Below are positions 1 through 7,590 of a stretch of 64,000 bases of DNA, piece after piece; position 1 is the stretch's first letter; every line of letters starts with the position of its first letter. A program made the position numbers and the translations under genes. The DNA is from Streptomyces sp. NBC_01750. GTDB lineage: Bacteria; Actinomycetota; Actinomycetes; Streptomycetales; Streptomycetaceae. A model generated the notes under the pieces. That model was not told the origin of the DNA. It did not search any database and saw only the letters and a program-made list of their open reading frames with translations. The stretch is from positions 7,504,001 to 7,568,000 of the forward strand of contig NZ_CP109137.1 of NCBI RefSeq assembly GCF_035918095.1, written 5' to 3'.

Positions 1-679
1 CGGCCTGCATGGTCAGATCCGGGGCGAGCTCGAAGGCCGCGCCCAGCAGATTGCGGTAGAAGACCATGTGCAGGTTCTCGTCGGTCGCGATACGCGCCAG
101 CATGCGGTCGCAGACCGGGTCGCCCGACTGGTGGCCGGTGTTGCGGTGCGATACGCGGGTCGCGAGCTCCTGGAAGGCGACGTACGCCACCGAGTGCAGC
201 ATCGAGTGACGGTTGTCGGACTCGAAGCCCTCGGCCATGTGTGCCATCCGGAACTGCTCAAGCTTGTCCGGGTCGACAGCGCGCGAGGTGAGCAGGTAGT
301 CGCGCATCACGATGCCGTGCCGGCCCTCCTCCGCGGTCCAGCGGTGCACCCAGGTGCCCCAGGCTCCGTCGCGGCCGAAGAGGGAGGCGATCTCGTGGTG
401 ATAGCTGGGGAGGTTGTCCTCGGTCAGCAGGTTCACGACCAGCGCGATCTTGCCGATGTCGGTGACCTTGGACTGCTCCGGTTCCCACGACAGGCCGTCC
501 TCGAAGTAACCGGGGAAGTTGCGGCCGTCGGTGAACGGGACGTACTCGTGCGGCATCCAGTCCTTGGCGACCTTGAGATGGCGGTTGAGTTCCTTCTCCA
601 CCACCTCCTCCAGCGCGAACAGCAGTCGGGCGTCTGTCCACGCTTCCGAACTGCCGAGGTGGGGAGAGGTGATCGTCAC
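1..679 (-). CDS. acyl-ACP desaturase (diiron, soluble), 3' end outside window
   Basis: Translation gives a soluble acyl-carrier-protein desaturase of the plant/mycobacterial DesA type, which introduces a cis double bond into an acyl-ACP using a diiron centre. Two iron-binding signatures are visible: EEGRHG at residues 117-122 and DENLH at 200-204. The start is GTG at 679, preceded by AGGAG five bases upstream. There is no ATG start in this frame near the N-terminus. 226 residues are present and the C-terminus is cut by the window edge. The promoter side carries two TACG-N4-CGTA palindromes (709-735), suggesting control by a TetR-type lipid regulator. Family assignment is secure; the substrate chain length is not visible. 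Confidence 0.93.
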   Translation of the reverse strand, partial: MTITSPHLGSSEAWTDARLLFALEEVVEKELNRHLKVAKDWMPHEYVPFTDGRNFPGYFEDGLSWEPEQSKVTDIGKIALVVNLLTEDNLPSYHHEIASLFGRDGAWGTWVHRWTAEEGRHGIVMRDYLLTSRAVDPDKLEQFRMAHMAEGFESDNRHSMLHSVAYVAFQELATRVSHRNTGHQSGDPVCDRMLARIATDENLHMVFYRNLLGAAFELAPDLTMQA

Positions 680-708
680 GGGTGCTCCTGGGGGACGGGA
701 GAGTTACT

Positions 709-735
709 TACGGATTCGTAGGTTACGAGACCGTA
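709..735. promoter_or_regulatory. double palindromic operator upstream of desaturase
   Basis: Two copies of TACG-N4-CGTA lie at 709-720 and 724-735, exactly 15 bp apart. Read on the minus strand this is a direct repeat of TAACCTACG with a 15-bp period. It lies 30-56 bp in front of the desaturase GTG, where a repressor of the TetR class would sit. No candidate regulator gene is adjacent, so the binding protein is unknown. Confidence 0.6.
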
Positions 736-795
736 GGTTAAGGCGGCAGTAAGGCTCTGGCCAAGCCCGGTATGACAATGTCCCGTTACGTTCTG

Positions 796-1572
796 TTATG
801 CGTACAGGTCGCGAAGGCGTACGGACAGGCACGTCACGCATCCTTCGAGCTTCTCGAACTCGCTGATGTCCACCGTGACCGGCTCGTAGCCGAGATCCGT
901 GAACAGTTCCGCCGACTTCGGGGCGCTCGCCGCCATCAGCAGCTTCCCGCCGCCGAGCAGCACCACATGCGCACCCGACTCCTCCGGCACCGGGAGGTGC
1001 CGCGGGAAGACCGTCGGGATGTCCACCAGTGCCGGGTATCCGATGACGGTGGAGTCCGGCAGTGCGGTCACCGCGGACTTCAGGTGCAGCACCTTGCTCA
1101 CCGGTACGGCCACCACGCGCGCGCCGAGCGGCTCGAAGGCGGCGCGCAGCTGCTGCACCCCCGCCGCGTTCGTACGTCCGCCGCGGCCCACGTAGATCGT
1201 GTCGCCGATCTTCAGGACATCGCCGCCGTCGAGGGTGCCGGGCTCCCAGACCCAGTTCACCGAGCAGCCGAGCCGCGCCAGGGTCTCCTCGACGGCCGCC
1301 GTCTCCGGCCTGCGGGACTCGGCCCCCGGGCGGGCGATCAGCGCGACATTCCGGTACATGACCACCGTGTCCTCGATGAAGACGCCGTCCGGGCAGTCGT
1401 CGGCCGGCTCCGTCTCGACGGTCTCCCAGCCGTGCTCGCGCAGCGTCTCGGCGTACTTCTCCCACTGCTCGAGCGCCAGCGCGGCGTCGACCGTGGTCCG
1501 CTCGATATGGGTGACCAGGCCCTCGGCGAGGCGCGGGCTGGGGCGGCGGATCAGGGCTTTCCTGCTGGGCAC
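796..1572 (-). CDS. ddaH: dimethylarginine dimethylaminohydrolase (DDAH)
   Basis: 258-aa amidinotransferase-fold enzyme that hydrolyses N-methylated arginines to citrulline and a methylamine in the cytoplasm. Family marks are ED in FIEDT (67-68), the catalytic His in VLHLKSAV (163), and the C-terminal GCVTCLS motif with the probable nucleophilic Cys at 248. Length matches bacterial DDAH (about 255 aa). Start is GTG at 1572 with GGAGAG five bases upstream. The gene lies downstream of and co-directional with the ABC-F gene, separated by 160 bp in which I see nothing recognisable. A related arginine deiminase or amidinotransferase is less likely given length and the C-terminal motif. Confidence 0.9.
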   Translation of the reverse strand: MPSRKALIRRPSPRLAEGLVTHIERTTVDAALALEQWEKYAETLREHGWETVETEPADDCPDGVFIEDTVVMYRNVALIARPGAESRRPETAAVEETLARLGCSVNWVWEPGTLDGGDVLKIGDTIYVGRGGRTNAAGVQQLRAAFEPLGARVVAVPVSKVLHLKSAVTALPDSTVIGYPALVDIPTVFPRHLPVPEESGAHVVLLGGGKLLMAASAPKSAELFTDLGYEPVTVDISEFEKLEGCVTCLSVRLRDLYA

Positions 1573-1732
1573 GGGCGCTCTCCAGGTCTGTCCGGGGTCT
1601 GGTCGCGCCCATCATGGCCCGCCGTGCCGCGACGATGGAATCCCCGATGAGCCGCCCGTGGGAGCGGGCGGTGCCGGTGGTGCCGGGTCGTCGGGGCCGC
1701 GCCGCCCGGCCGCGGATCCGGGCGCAGCACGC

Positions 1733-3376
1733 TCACATAGCCGGAAGCTCCCCCTCCCGTACCTCGTCCGCGGTGATGTCGCGGAGCTCGCCGTCCAGCA
1801 GCAGCCAGCGATTGATGCCGATCGACTCCAGGAACGGCACATCGTGACTGGCCACGATCAGCGCTCCCTCGTACGACTCCAGCGCCGCCGTCAGCTTCCG
1901 TACGCTCGCCATGTCCAGGTTGTTCGTCGGCTCGTCGAGCATCAGCAGCTGCGGCGCCGGCTCGGCCAGAAGCAGCGCGGCGAGCGCCGCACGGAACCGC
2001 TCTCCGCCCGACAGCGTGCCGGCCGGCTGGTCGGCACGCGCGCCCCGGAACAGGAAGCGGGCGAGCCGTGCCCTGATCCGGTTGTTGGTCGCGTCGGGTG
2101 CGAACCGCGCCACGTTCTCCACCACGCTCAGGCCGTCGTCGAGCACGTCGAGGCGCTGCGGCAGAAGACGGAGGGGGACCTCGGCCACCGCCTCGCCGGC
2201 GACCGGCTCCAGCTCGCCGGCGATCGTACGCAGCAGGGTGGTCTTGCCCGCTCCGTTGCGCCCGACGAGCGCGATCCGTGCGGGGCCGCGTACCGTGAAC
2301 TCTCCCTTCACCTCGGCCCCGTAGCGCAGCGTCAGCTCGCTCAGACGCAGCACACCACGGCCCGGATGGACCTTGGTGAACGGCAGCTCGATACGGATCT
2401 CGTCGTCGTCGCGGACCGCGTCCACGGCCTCCTCGAGTCGCTCCTTCGCCTCGGCGAGCTTCTCGGTGTGCATGATGCGGTATTTGCCGGCCGACTCCTG
2501 GGCTGCGCGTTTGCGAGCCCCCATGACGATCTTCGGCTCGCGCTTGGAGTCCCACATCTTCTGTCCGTACCGCTTGCGGCGGGCCAACGTGGCGTGGGCG
2601 TCAGAAAGTTCACGCTTTTGGCGCTGTACGTCGGCCTCGGCCACGCGCACCATGCGTTCCGCGGCCTCCTGCTCGACGGCGAGCGCCTCCTCGTACGCGG
2701 TGAAGTTCCCCCCGTACCAATGGACCTCCCCGTCACGCAGATCGGCGATCTGGTCCACCAGCTCGAGGAGTTCACGGTCGTGGCTGACCACGACCATCAC
2801 GCCCGACCAGGCGGCGACCGCGTCGTAGAGCCGCCGACGTGCGTACAGATCGAGGTTGTTGGTCGGCTCGTCGAGCAGCAGCACATCCGGCGCGGCCAGG
2901 AGAAGCGCGGCCAGCCGCAGCAGTACGCCCTCGCCGCCGGACACCTCGCCGATGGTGCGGTCGAGCCCGATATGGCCGAGACCGAGCTGGTCGAGGGTGG
3001 CGCGTGCCCGTTCCTCGACGTCCCAGTTGTCGCCGACCGCTGTGAAGTTGTCCTCGCTCGGATCGCCCGCCTCGATTCTGTGCAGCGCGGCGCGCGTGGT
3101 GGCGATGCCGAGCACCTCGTCCACCCGCAGAGCGGTGTCGAGTACCAGGTTCTGCGACAGAGCGCCGACCCGGCCTGCGATGCGTACCGCCCCGCCGGAC
3201 GGCGTGAGTTCACCGGAGATCAGCTTCAACAGCGTTGATTTTCCGGATCCGTTGAGGCCGATGAGGCCGGTCCTGCCCGGGCCGATCGCGAGCTGGAAGT
3301 CGTCGAAGACCCCGGTGCCGTCAGGCCAGGCGAAGGTGAGCGAGGAGCAGGTGACATGGGTGGGAAAAGTAGACAT
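1733..3376 (-). CDS. ABC-F family ATPase (ribosome-acting, possible antibiotic-resistance type)
   Basis: 547-aa protein with two ABC cassettes and no membrane segment. Cassette one has Walker A GLNGSGKST (about 40-48), signature SGGE and Walker B LLLDEPTNNLD. A charged linker rich in Lys/Arg/Glu follows (about 240-330). Cassette two has GRNGAGKTT, LSGGERFRAA and LLMLDEPTNNLD. ABC-F proteins act on the ribosome E site as translation factors or antibiotic-protection proteins. Start is ATG at 3376 with GGAG six bases upstream, where the sequence changes from leader to coding. The 220-nt leader, consensus promoter and sequestered ribosome site point to an induced gene, which favours the resistance-type subgroup. 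This subgroup call is inference; no antibiotic cluster is adjacent. Confidence 0.9.
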   Translation of the reverse strand: MSTFPTHVTCSSLTFAWPDGTGVFDDFQLAIGPGRTGLIGLNGSGKSTLLKLISGELTPSGGAVRIAGRVGALSQNLVLDTALRVDEVLGIATTRAALHRIEAGDPSEDNFTAVGDNWDVEERARATLDQLGLGHIGLDRTIGEVSGGEGVLLRLAALLLAAPDVLLLDEPTNNLDLYARRRLYDAVAAWSGVMVVVSHDRELLELVDQIADLRDGEVHWYGGNFTAYEEALAVEQEAAERMVRVAEADVQRQKRELSDAHATLARRKRYGQKMWDSKREPKIVMGARKRAAQESAGKYRIMHTEKLAEAKERLEEAVDAVRDDDEIRIELPFTKVHPGRGVLRLSELTLRYGAEVKGEFTVRGPARIALVGRNGAGKTTLLRTIAGELEPVAGEAVAEVPLRLLPQRLDVLDDGLSVVENVARFAPDATNNRIRARLARFLFRGARADQPAGTLSGGERFRAALAALLLAEPAPQLLMLDEPTNNLDMASVRKLTAALESYEGALIVASHDVPFLESIGINRWLLLDGELRDITADEVREGELPAM

Positions 3377-3382
3377 AAGGGT

Positions 3383-3430
3383 CTCCGGTTGCGTGGAGGA
3401 AGGTAGGGGCAACGGGTGGAGACACCGGAG
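3383..3430 (-). promoter_or_regulatory. leader stem that hides the ABC-F ribosome binding site
   Basis: On the minus strand CTCCGGT (3430-3424) is the exact complement of ACCGGAG (3389-3383). The second arm contains the GGAG Shine-Dalgarno of the ABC-F gene. Smaller stems lie upstream in the leader. This arrangement fits translational attenuation. The pairing is visible in sequence; its role is inferred. Confidence 0.5.
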
Positions 3431-3601
3431 TGCGGCGACGATCGCCGGGAACACGGGAAAGGTCCCGGTCGGGAGGGCGGCTCGAGGGCCGAGGTCGCAC
3501 GCGACGCGCGCAGCATGCTGGAAGCAGCTGCATCGCACGGTGTCTCAGGACCTCAGACGAGCAACGTCCTACTCCGATCGACGACAACAGGACCGCTGTA
3601 C

Positions 3602-3630
3602 ACCGTACGAGGGCGCTTGGGCACTGTCAA
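3602..3630 (-). promoter_or_regulatory. vegetative-type promoter of the ABC-F gene
   Basis: The minus strand reads TTGACA (3630-3625), 17 bp, then TACGGT (3607-3602), a near-consensus sigma-70/HrdB pattern. Transcription would start near 3595, giving a leader of about 220 nt before the ATG at 3376. A four-codon reading frame TTG-CTC-GTC-TGA with GGAG upstream lies near the leader's 5' end and could be a regulatory leader peptide. The 3377-3739 gap contains nothing else I can name apart from the Shine-Dalgarno of the divergent GPP34 gene. Confidence 0.6.
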
Positions 3631-3739
3631 CGAATTATCGTGGGCGGGCCCTGCGCGACCGGGACAGGAACGCGACCCGGACAGCCGCGACCGGGCGAGG
3701 ACCGAGACCGGGCGCACCGGGAACAAGGAGGCTTCGCCC

Positions 3740-4414
3740 GTGCCCAATGGATCACTTTCGCTCGCCGCCCGGCTCTATCTCCTGTGCTGGGACGCCGAGC
3801 GGATGGAGCTCACCGGCACTTCGTGTCTCGGCCCTCTCGTACGGGCCGGCGCGCTCACCGAGCTGGCCCAGCGCGGCATGCTCGCCGACGCTGACGGCAT
3901 TGCCCGGCCCCTCGGCGACAACCGCACCGGTGACCCGGTCCTGGACGGACTGCTTGAGCTTGTCGAGGAGTCCAGGCCACGTACATGGACCAGGTGGGTG
4001 ACATACCACGCGACCTACACCCTCGACGCCGTCGGTACGCAGCTGGCCGGAGCCGGCTGCCTGCGCAGGAGACGCGGGCGGCTGCTCGGCCTCTTCTCCG
4101 CCGCGCAGTACGAACTCGACCGTGCTGACGTGGTGAAGTCGCTGCGCGAGGAGGCGCGGGCTGTGCTCGGAGGTCCGGTGCCGGTGGAGGACATCTCCGA
4201 CCGCGACGCAGCGCTCGTCGCACTCGCGGCCGCGGCTGACGTGCGAACGCTCGCCACCGGCAATGAGCGCAGGCGCCACAGGGACCGGATCGAGGCGCTG
4301 ACGGAACGCAGCGGTGCGGCCGCTCCCACGCTGAAGAACGTCTTCCAGGAGGTACGGGCGGCGTTGATCGTCGAGGTGACGTCCGCGTCAGCCACGGGCG
4401 CGTCCGGCGGCTGA
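3740..4414 (+). CDS. GPP34 (GOLPH3-like) family protein
   Basis: 224-aa, mostly helical cytoplasmic protein of the GPP34/GOLPH3 family, recognised from the N-terminal SLAARLYLLCWD pattern, the internal GRLLGLF segment and the Leu/Ala/Arg-rich C-terminal half. In eukaryotes the fold binds phosphoinositides at the Golgi. In streptomycetes the family is expanded and its role is not established. Start is GTG at 3740 with AAGGAG (3725-3730) nine bases upstream; an upstream extension in the same frame lacks a ribosome site and overlaps the divergent ABC-F promoter region. It converges with the SsgA-like gene. Confidence 0.8.
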   Translation: MPNGSLSLAARLYLLCWDAERMELTGTSCLGPLVRAGALTELAQRGMLADADGIARPLGDNRTGDPVLDGLLELVEESRPRTWTRWVTYHATYTLDAVGTQLAGAGCLRRRRGRLLGLFSAAQYELDRADVVKSLREEARAVLGGPVPVEDISDRDAALVALAAAADVRTLATGNERRRHRDRIEALTERSGAAAPTLKNVFQEVRAALIVEVTSASATGASGG

Positions 4415-4453
4415 CGCCGTTGCTCGACGCGCCGCCGGGCGTCGGGTGTCAGC
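4410..4453. terminator. convergent terminator-like hairpin
   Basis: GCTGACGCC (4410-4418) pairs with GGTGTCAGC (4445-4453) with one G-U pair. It spans the gap between the convergent GPP34 and SsgA-like stop codons, so it could end both transcripts. Confidence 0.5.
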
Positions 4454-4865
4454 AGGCGTCGCGCAGCAGCTCGGCGAGATTGTGGTCGAGGTCCAGATAG
4501 ACGTGCTCGCGGCCGGTGGGCACCATGCACTGGGCACGCTTGAGGAAGCGGCGCACCTCGCTGGTGCGGATGTGCACCATCGCGATGCCCTCGGGTGCGC
4601 GGAACTCCACCACCGTGCGGTCGTAGCCGAACGGCCTGATGCGTACATCGCCGACGCCGGCCGGTCCGTCGAGACCCGCCGCGAGCAGCTCGCGCGAAAA
4701 CGCCCACGACACCTCATTGCCCTCCAGCGTCGCCGGGGGCGGGAAGGCCATCTGCACGGCGAAGGGATCCTCGCGGTCGTAACGCAGCGTGGCCGGAACA
4801 GACTCCATCTGGGGTGCCGCGGCGACCAGGCGGGCCTGCACGGCCTGCTCGATGACGGTGGACAA
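4449..4865 (-). CDS. ssgD: SsgA-like sporulation/cell-division protein, SsgD-like
   Basis: 138-aa SsgA-like protein (SALP), a family restricted to sporulating actinomycetes that steers septum placement and peptidoglycan events in aerial hyphae. The N-terminal pattern ARLVAAAP...VPATLRYDREDPFAVQMAF, the central WAFSRELLAAGL and the C-terminal LDLDHNLAELL are typical. Start is TTG at 4865 with AAGGAG six bases upstream; an in-frame upstream ATG at 4997 lacks this site. The subtype SsgD is proposed from remembered sequence resemblance and from gene order relative to the SCO6745-type and hopanoid genes, so treat the letter as tentative and the family as firm. Confidence 0.85.
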   Translation of the reverse strand: MSTVIEQAVQARLVAAAPQMESVPATLRYDREDPFAVQMAFPPPATLEGNEVSWAFSRELLAAGLDGPAGVGDVRIRPFGYDRTVVEFRAPEGIAMVHIRTSEVRRFLKRAQCMVPTGREHVYLDLDHNLAELLRDAC

Positions 4866-5011
4866 GGCCTGCTCCTTCGTGCGCGGCTCGCTGATGTCTC
4901 CCTGACACCGAAGGAGACGGCAGAACGAGCGATTGCGTGCATCGGAAGCCGACGTGACCTGCGTCACCGCGCTCCGCGCGCCGCGTGGCGACGTCACCGC
5001 GTCACGTCGCC

Positions 5012-5053
5012 ACCGTTCTGCTCAGGCCCCCGACCGTTCTGCTCAGGCCCCCG
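5012..5053. repeat. 21-bp perfect tandem duplication
   Basis: Positions 5012-5032 and 5033-5053 are identical 21-bp copies in the gap between the SsgA-like gene and the secreted BNR gene. One of several short tandem duplications in non-coding parts of this window. Confidence 0.9.
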
Positions 5054-5119
5054 CCCAGTAACCGGCGCCGTCCGCCGCACCCTGGACGGGGTACCGCCCG
5101 TGGGCTAGCTTCCAGCGCC

Positions 5120-6226
5120 ATGACGTCCATGGGGAAGACGAGACGAATGGTTTCGGTGGGACTCTGTGCCGCGGCGGTGGCCGCGGCCCTGGCCGCGCCG
5201 GCGCAGGCGGCCCAGCCGTCGGGCAGTGCTTCGGCAGACGGCGCAGACGGCACGGGGCCGAGCTGGAGCCTCAAGGACACCGGTACGGATGTACGGTTCC
5301 GGGGCCTGGCGGCCGTCAGCCGGAAGACCGCGTGGGTCGCCGGCTCGAAGGGCACCGTGCTGCGTACCGCGGACGGCGGACGCACCTGGCGGAACGTCTC
5401 CCCGCCAGGTGCGGGCGAGCTGGAGTTCCGCGACATCGAGGCCTTCGACGGCCGTCGAGCGGTGGTGCTGGCCATCGGCGAGGGCGAGGCGTCCCGGGTC
5501 TTCCGTACCGAGGACGGCGGATCGAGCTGGACCGAGTCCTTCCGCAACACCGACACGAAGGCCTTCTACGACTGCATCACCTTCTTCGACAGTCGGCACG
5601 GTGTCGCCATGAGCGACCCGGTGGACGGCAAGTACCGCATCCTGTCGACCGGCGACGGCGGCGCGTCGTGGAAGGTGCTGCCGACCGCCGGGATGCCGGC
5701 GGCGCTGCCGGGCGAGGCGGCCTTCGCCGCCAGCGGCCAGTGCCTGGTCAGTTCGGGGGGCAAAGACGTGTGGCTGGCGACCGGCGGTGGCGCCACGGCG
5801 CGCGTACTGCACTCCGCCGACCGCGGTCGGAACTGGACCGTCGCCGAGTCGACCATCCCCGCCGGGGATCCGGCACGAGGAGTCTTCGCACTCGCCTTCC
5901 GCGACCGTACCCACGGCATCGCGGTCGGCGGCGACTACCGCGCCGACCAGGCATCCCCGCGCGCCGGCGCGGTCAGCCGGGACGGCGGCCGCAGCTGGCA
6001 GCAGTCCAACACGCCGCCGTCGGCCTACCGTTCGGGCATCGCCTGGCTGCCGCACAGCCGGTCGGCCGCGCTCGCCGTCGGTCCCACCGGCACGGATCTG
6101 ACGGTGGACGGCGGCCGCAGCTGGCGCACCGTCGACACCGGTTCGTACGACACGGTCGACTGCACACCCGACCTCGGCTGCTGGGCCTCGGGAGAGAAGG
6201 GCCGGGTCGCGCGGCTGGAGTTCTGA
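5120..6226 (+). CDS. secreted YCF48/BNR-repeat beta-propeller protein
   Basis: 368-aa exported protein with a cleavable signal peptide (KTRR, hydrophobic Val/Ala core, APAQA-A around residue 30). At least six Asp-box-like repeats of the form T/S-x-D-G-G-x-T/S-W follow (for example TADGGRTW, TEDGGSSW, TGDGGASW, SRDGGRSW, TVDGGRSW), as in YCF48 and sialidase-like propellers. Often annotated as an oxidoreductase, but no cofactor motif is visible, so an enzymatic role is unsupported; such propellers commonly mediate binding. Start ATG 5120 is chosen because it begins the signal peptide; ATGs at 5129 and slightly downstream are alternatives. Confidence 0.82.
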   Translation: MTSMGKTRRMVSVGLCAAAVAAALAAPAQAAQPSGSASADGADGTGPSWSLKDTGTDVRFRGLAAVSRKTAWVAGSKGTVLRTADGGRTWRNVSPPGAGELEFRDIEAFDGRRAVVLAIGEGEASRVFRTEDGGSSWTESFRNTDTKAFYDCITFFDSRHGVAMSDPVDGKYRILSTGDGGASWKVLPTAGMPAALPGEAAFAASGQCLVSSGGKDVWLATGGGATARVLHSADRGRNWTVAESTIPAGDPARGVFALAFRDRTHGIAVGGDYRADQASPRAGAVSRDGGRSWQQSNTPPSAYRSGIAWLPHSRSAALAVGPTGTDLTVDGGRSWRTVDTGSYDTVDCTPDLGCWASGEKGRVARLEF

Positions 6227-6280
6227 GGGCTGTGCCGCGGCCCTATGAGGGGCCAGGGCTGTGCCGCGGCCCTATGAGGG
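6226..6280. repeat. 26-bp direct duplication at convergent gene ends
   Basis: Identical 26-bp copies lie at 6226-6251 and 6255-6280 with three bases between. The first starts at the stop of the BNR gene and the second overlaps the stop codon of the convergent YciI gene. Each copy holds a GGGC...GCCC stem, so the pair may double as a terminator. Confidence 0.9.
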
Positions 6281-6571
6281 CAGCTGCCGGCGGTACGGGG
6301 CGAGTCCGGGCGCCGTCTTGGTCGCGATGAACTCCGTGATCCGGTACGCGCACACGCCGCCGACCGTGAAGGGGTCGGCCGCCGCGATCGCCTCGATCCG
6401 CGCGCGGTCGTCCCCGACGGCCAGGATCACCCCGCCGTCGCGCGGGTTCTTGCGGCCCGAGGCAATGAACACGCCCTCCTCGTACATCGCGTCCAGCCAC
6501 TCCACATGTGCCTCGAGCAGCTCGTCGACACGTTCGACGGGTGCGGTGTAGGTCAATTCCAGTACGAACAT
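6272..6571 (-). CDS. YciI family protein
   Basis: 99-aa single-domain protein of the YciI/YCII fold (ferredoxin-like dimer). Visible family features are the N-terminal strand MFVLELTYTAPV, the His-containing helix EAHVEWLDAMYEEG with conserved His/Asp, and the GGVILAVGDDRARIEAIAAADPF core. Some members are dechlorinases or act with muconolactone-type chemistry, but most have no known substrate; none can be assigned here. Start ATG 6571 gives the expected family length. Divergent from the endonuclease V gene, about 70 bp apart. Confidence 0.88.
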   Translation of the reverse strand: MFVLELTYTAPVERVDELLEAHVEWLDAMYEEGVFIASGRKNPRDGGVILAVGDDRARIEAIAAADPFTVGGVCAYRITEFIATKTAPGLAPYRRQLPS

Positions 6572-6644
6572 GATCGCCAGGTTACGCCGGACGGGAATCG
6601 CGCCCATTCCACCGGACCGGCCCGGACGTAGGCTGGTCGGCACT

Positions 6645-7367
6645 ATGAAGATCATCGAGACGCCCCCCGGCTGGCCCGCCGACGAGGCCGCGGCCCTGGC
6701 CGTCCAGGACGAACTGCGCACCCGCGTCGCCCTGGACGAGCCGGGGCCGCCGGCCGCCACCGGCCTGGTGACGGGTGTCGATGTGGCGTACGACGACGAG
6801 CACGATGTCGTCGCGGCGGCGGCCGTCGTGCTGGACGCCGCGACGCTCACCGTCGTCGAGGAGGCCACCGCGGTCGGCCGGGTCGCCTTCCCGTACGTCC
6901 CGGGTCTCCTCGCCTTCCGGGAGATCCCGACCGTACTGGCCGCCCTGGAATCCCTCACCGCAGGCCCCGGTCTGGTCGTCTGCGACGGCTACGGTCTGGC
7001 CCACCCCCGCCGCTTCGGACTCGCCTCCCACCTCGGCGTACTGACCGGGCTGCCGGTCATCGGCGTCGCCAAGAACCCCTTCGTCTTCAGTTACGGCGAA
7101 CTCGGCCCGCACCGCGGTGACTTCGCCCCGCTGCTCGCCGGCGACGGCGAGGAGGTCGGCCGGGCATTGCGCACCCAGGAGGGAGTCAGGCCGGTCTTCG
7201 TCTCCGTCGGCCACCGCACGACGCTCGACAACGCCTGCGCGCACACCCTCCACCTCGCGTCCCGCTACCGGCTCCCCGAGAGCACGCGCCGGGCCGACCA
7301 GCTCTGCCGGCGCGCACTGGGGGAGGCTACTCAGGTATCCGGGCCGGGAACCAGGCAGGGGAACTGA
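6645..7367 (+). CDS. nfi: endonuclease V (deoxyinosine 3' endonuclease)
   Basis: 240-aa Nfi-type nuclease that nicks DNA one phosphodiester 3' of deoxyinosine, a repair route for deaminated adenine. Conserved blocks are TGVDVAYDDE (first catalytic Asp), FPYVPGLLAFREIP (strand-recognition loop), VCDGYGLAHPRRFGLASHLG (second catalytic Asp) and VFVSVGHRTTLDNA near the C-terminus. Length is normal for bacterial Nfi. Start is ATG 6645; an in-frame upstream ATG (6570) would overlap the divergent YciI promoter and adds unrelated sequence. Confidence 0.95.
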   Translation: MKIIETPPGWPADEAAALAVQDELRTRVALDEPGPPAATGLVTGVDVAYDDEHDVVAAAAVVLDAATLTVVEEATAVGRVAFPYVPGLLAFREIPTVLAALESLTAGPGLVVCDGYGLAHPRRFGLASHLGVLTGLPVIGVAKNPFVFSYGELGPHRGDFAPLLAGDGEEVGRALRTQEGVRPVFVSVGHRTTLDNACAHTLHLASRYRLPESTRRADQLCRRALGEATQVSGPGTRQGN

Positions 7368-7395
7368 GTATCCGAGCGGATGTCAGGAGCCGGCC

Positions 7396-7554
7396 GTGAC
7401 CGGCATGCTCCCTCGCATGACGACACAGACGACGCACAGCGCCACCGAGACCACCCACCCAGTTGAGCGCATCGTGACGGCCGTGCTCATCCTCGCCGCG
7501 CTGACGGGCTTCGGCTGGGTGGGGTCGATGGTCTGCACAGTACTGTCCGGCTGA
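7396..7554 (+). CDS. small single-pass membrane protein
   Basis: 52-aa protein with a polar, Thr-rich N-terminus and one hydrophobic segment (about residues 22-48: RIVTAVLILAALTGFGWVGS...). GTG at 7396 has AGGAG six bases upstream; ATG 7405 and 7417 in the same frame are alternatives. It follows endonuclease V by 28 bp and may share its transcript. I do not recognise a named family; codon usage looks genuine. Confidence 0.6.
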   Translation: MTGMLPRMTTQTTHSATETTHPVERIVTAVLILAALTGFGWVGSMVCTVLSG

Positions 7555-7590
7555 CGGCCGGCCGGCCGTGTTCGCGGTCGGCTCCTGATC

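Noticed and set aside
1199..3238. Plus-strand open frame of 679 codons opposite DDAH and ABC-F
   Set aside because: Antisense shadow; low-complexity Arg/Gln/Val translation and no ribosome site.
6226..6280. 26-bp direct repeats as target-site duplications of a mobile element
   Set aside because: Only three bases lie between copies and no transposase or inverted ends are present.
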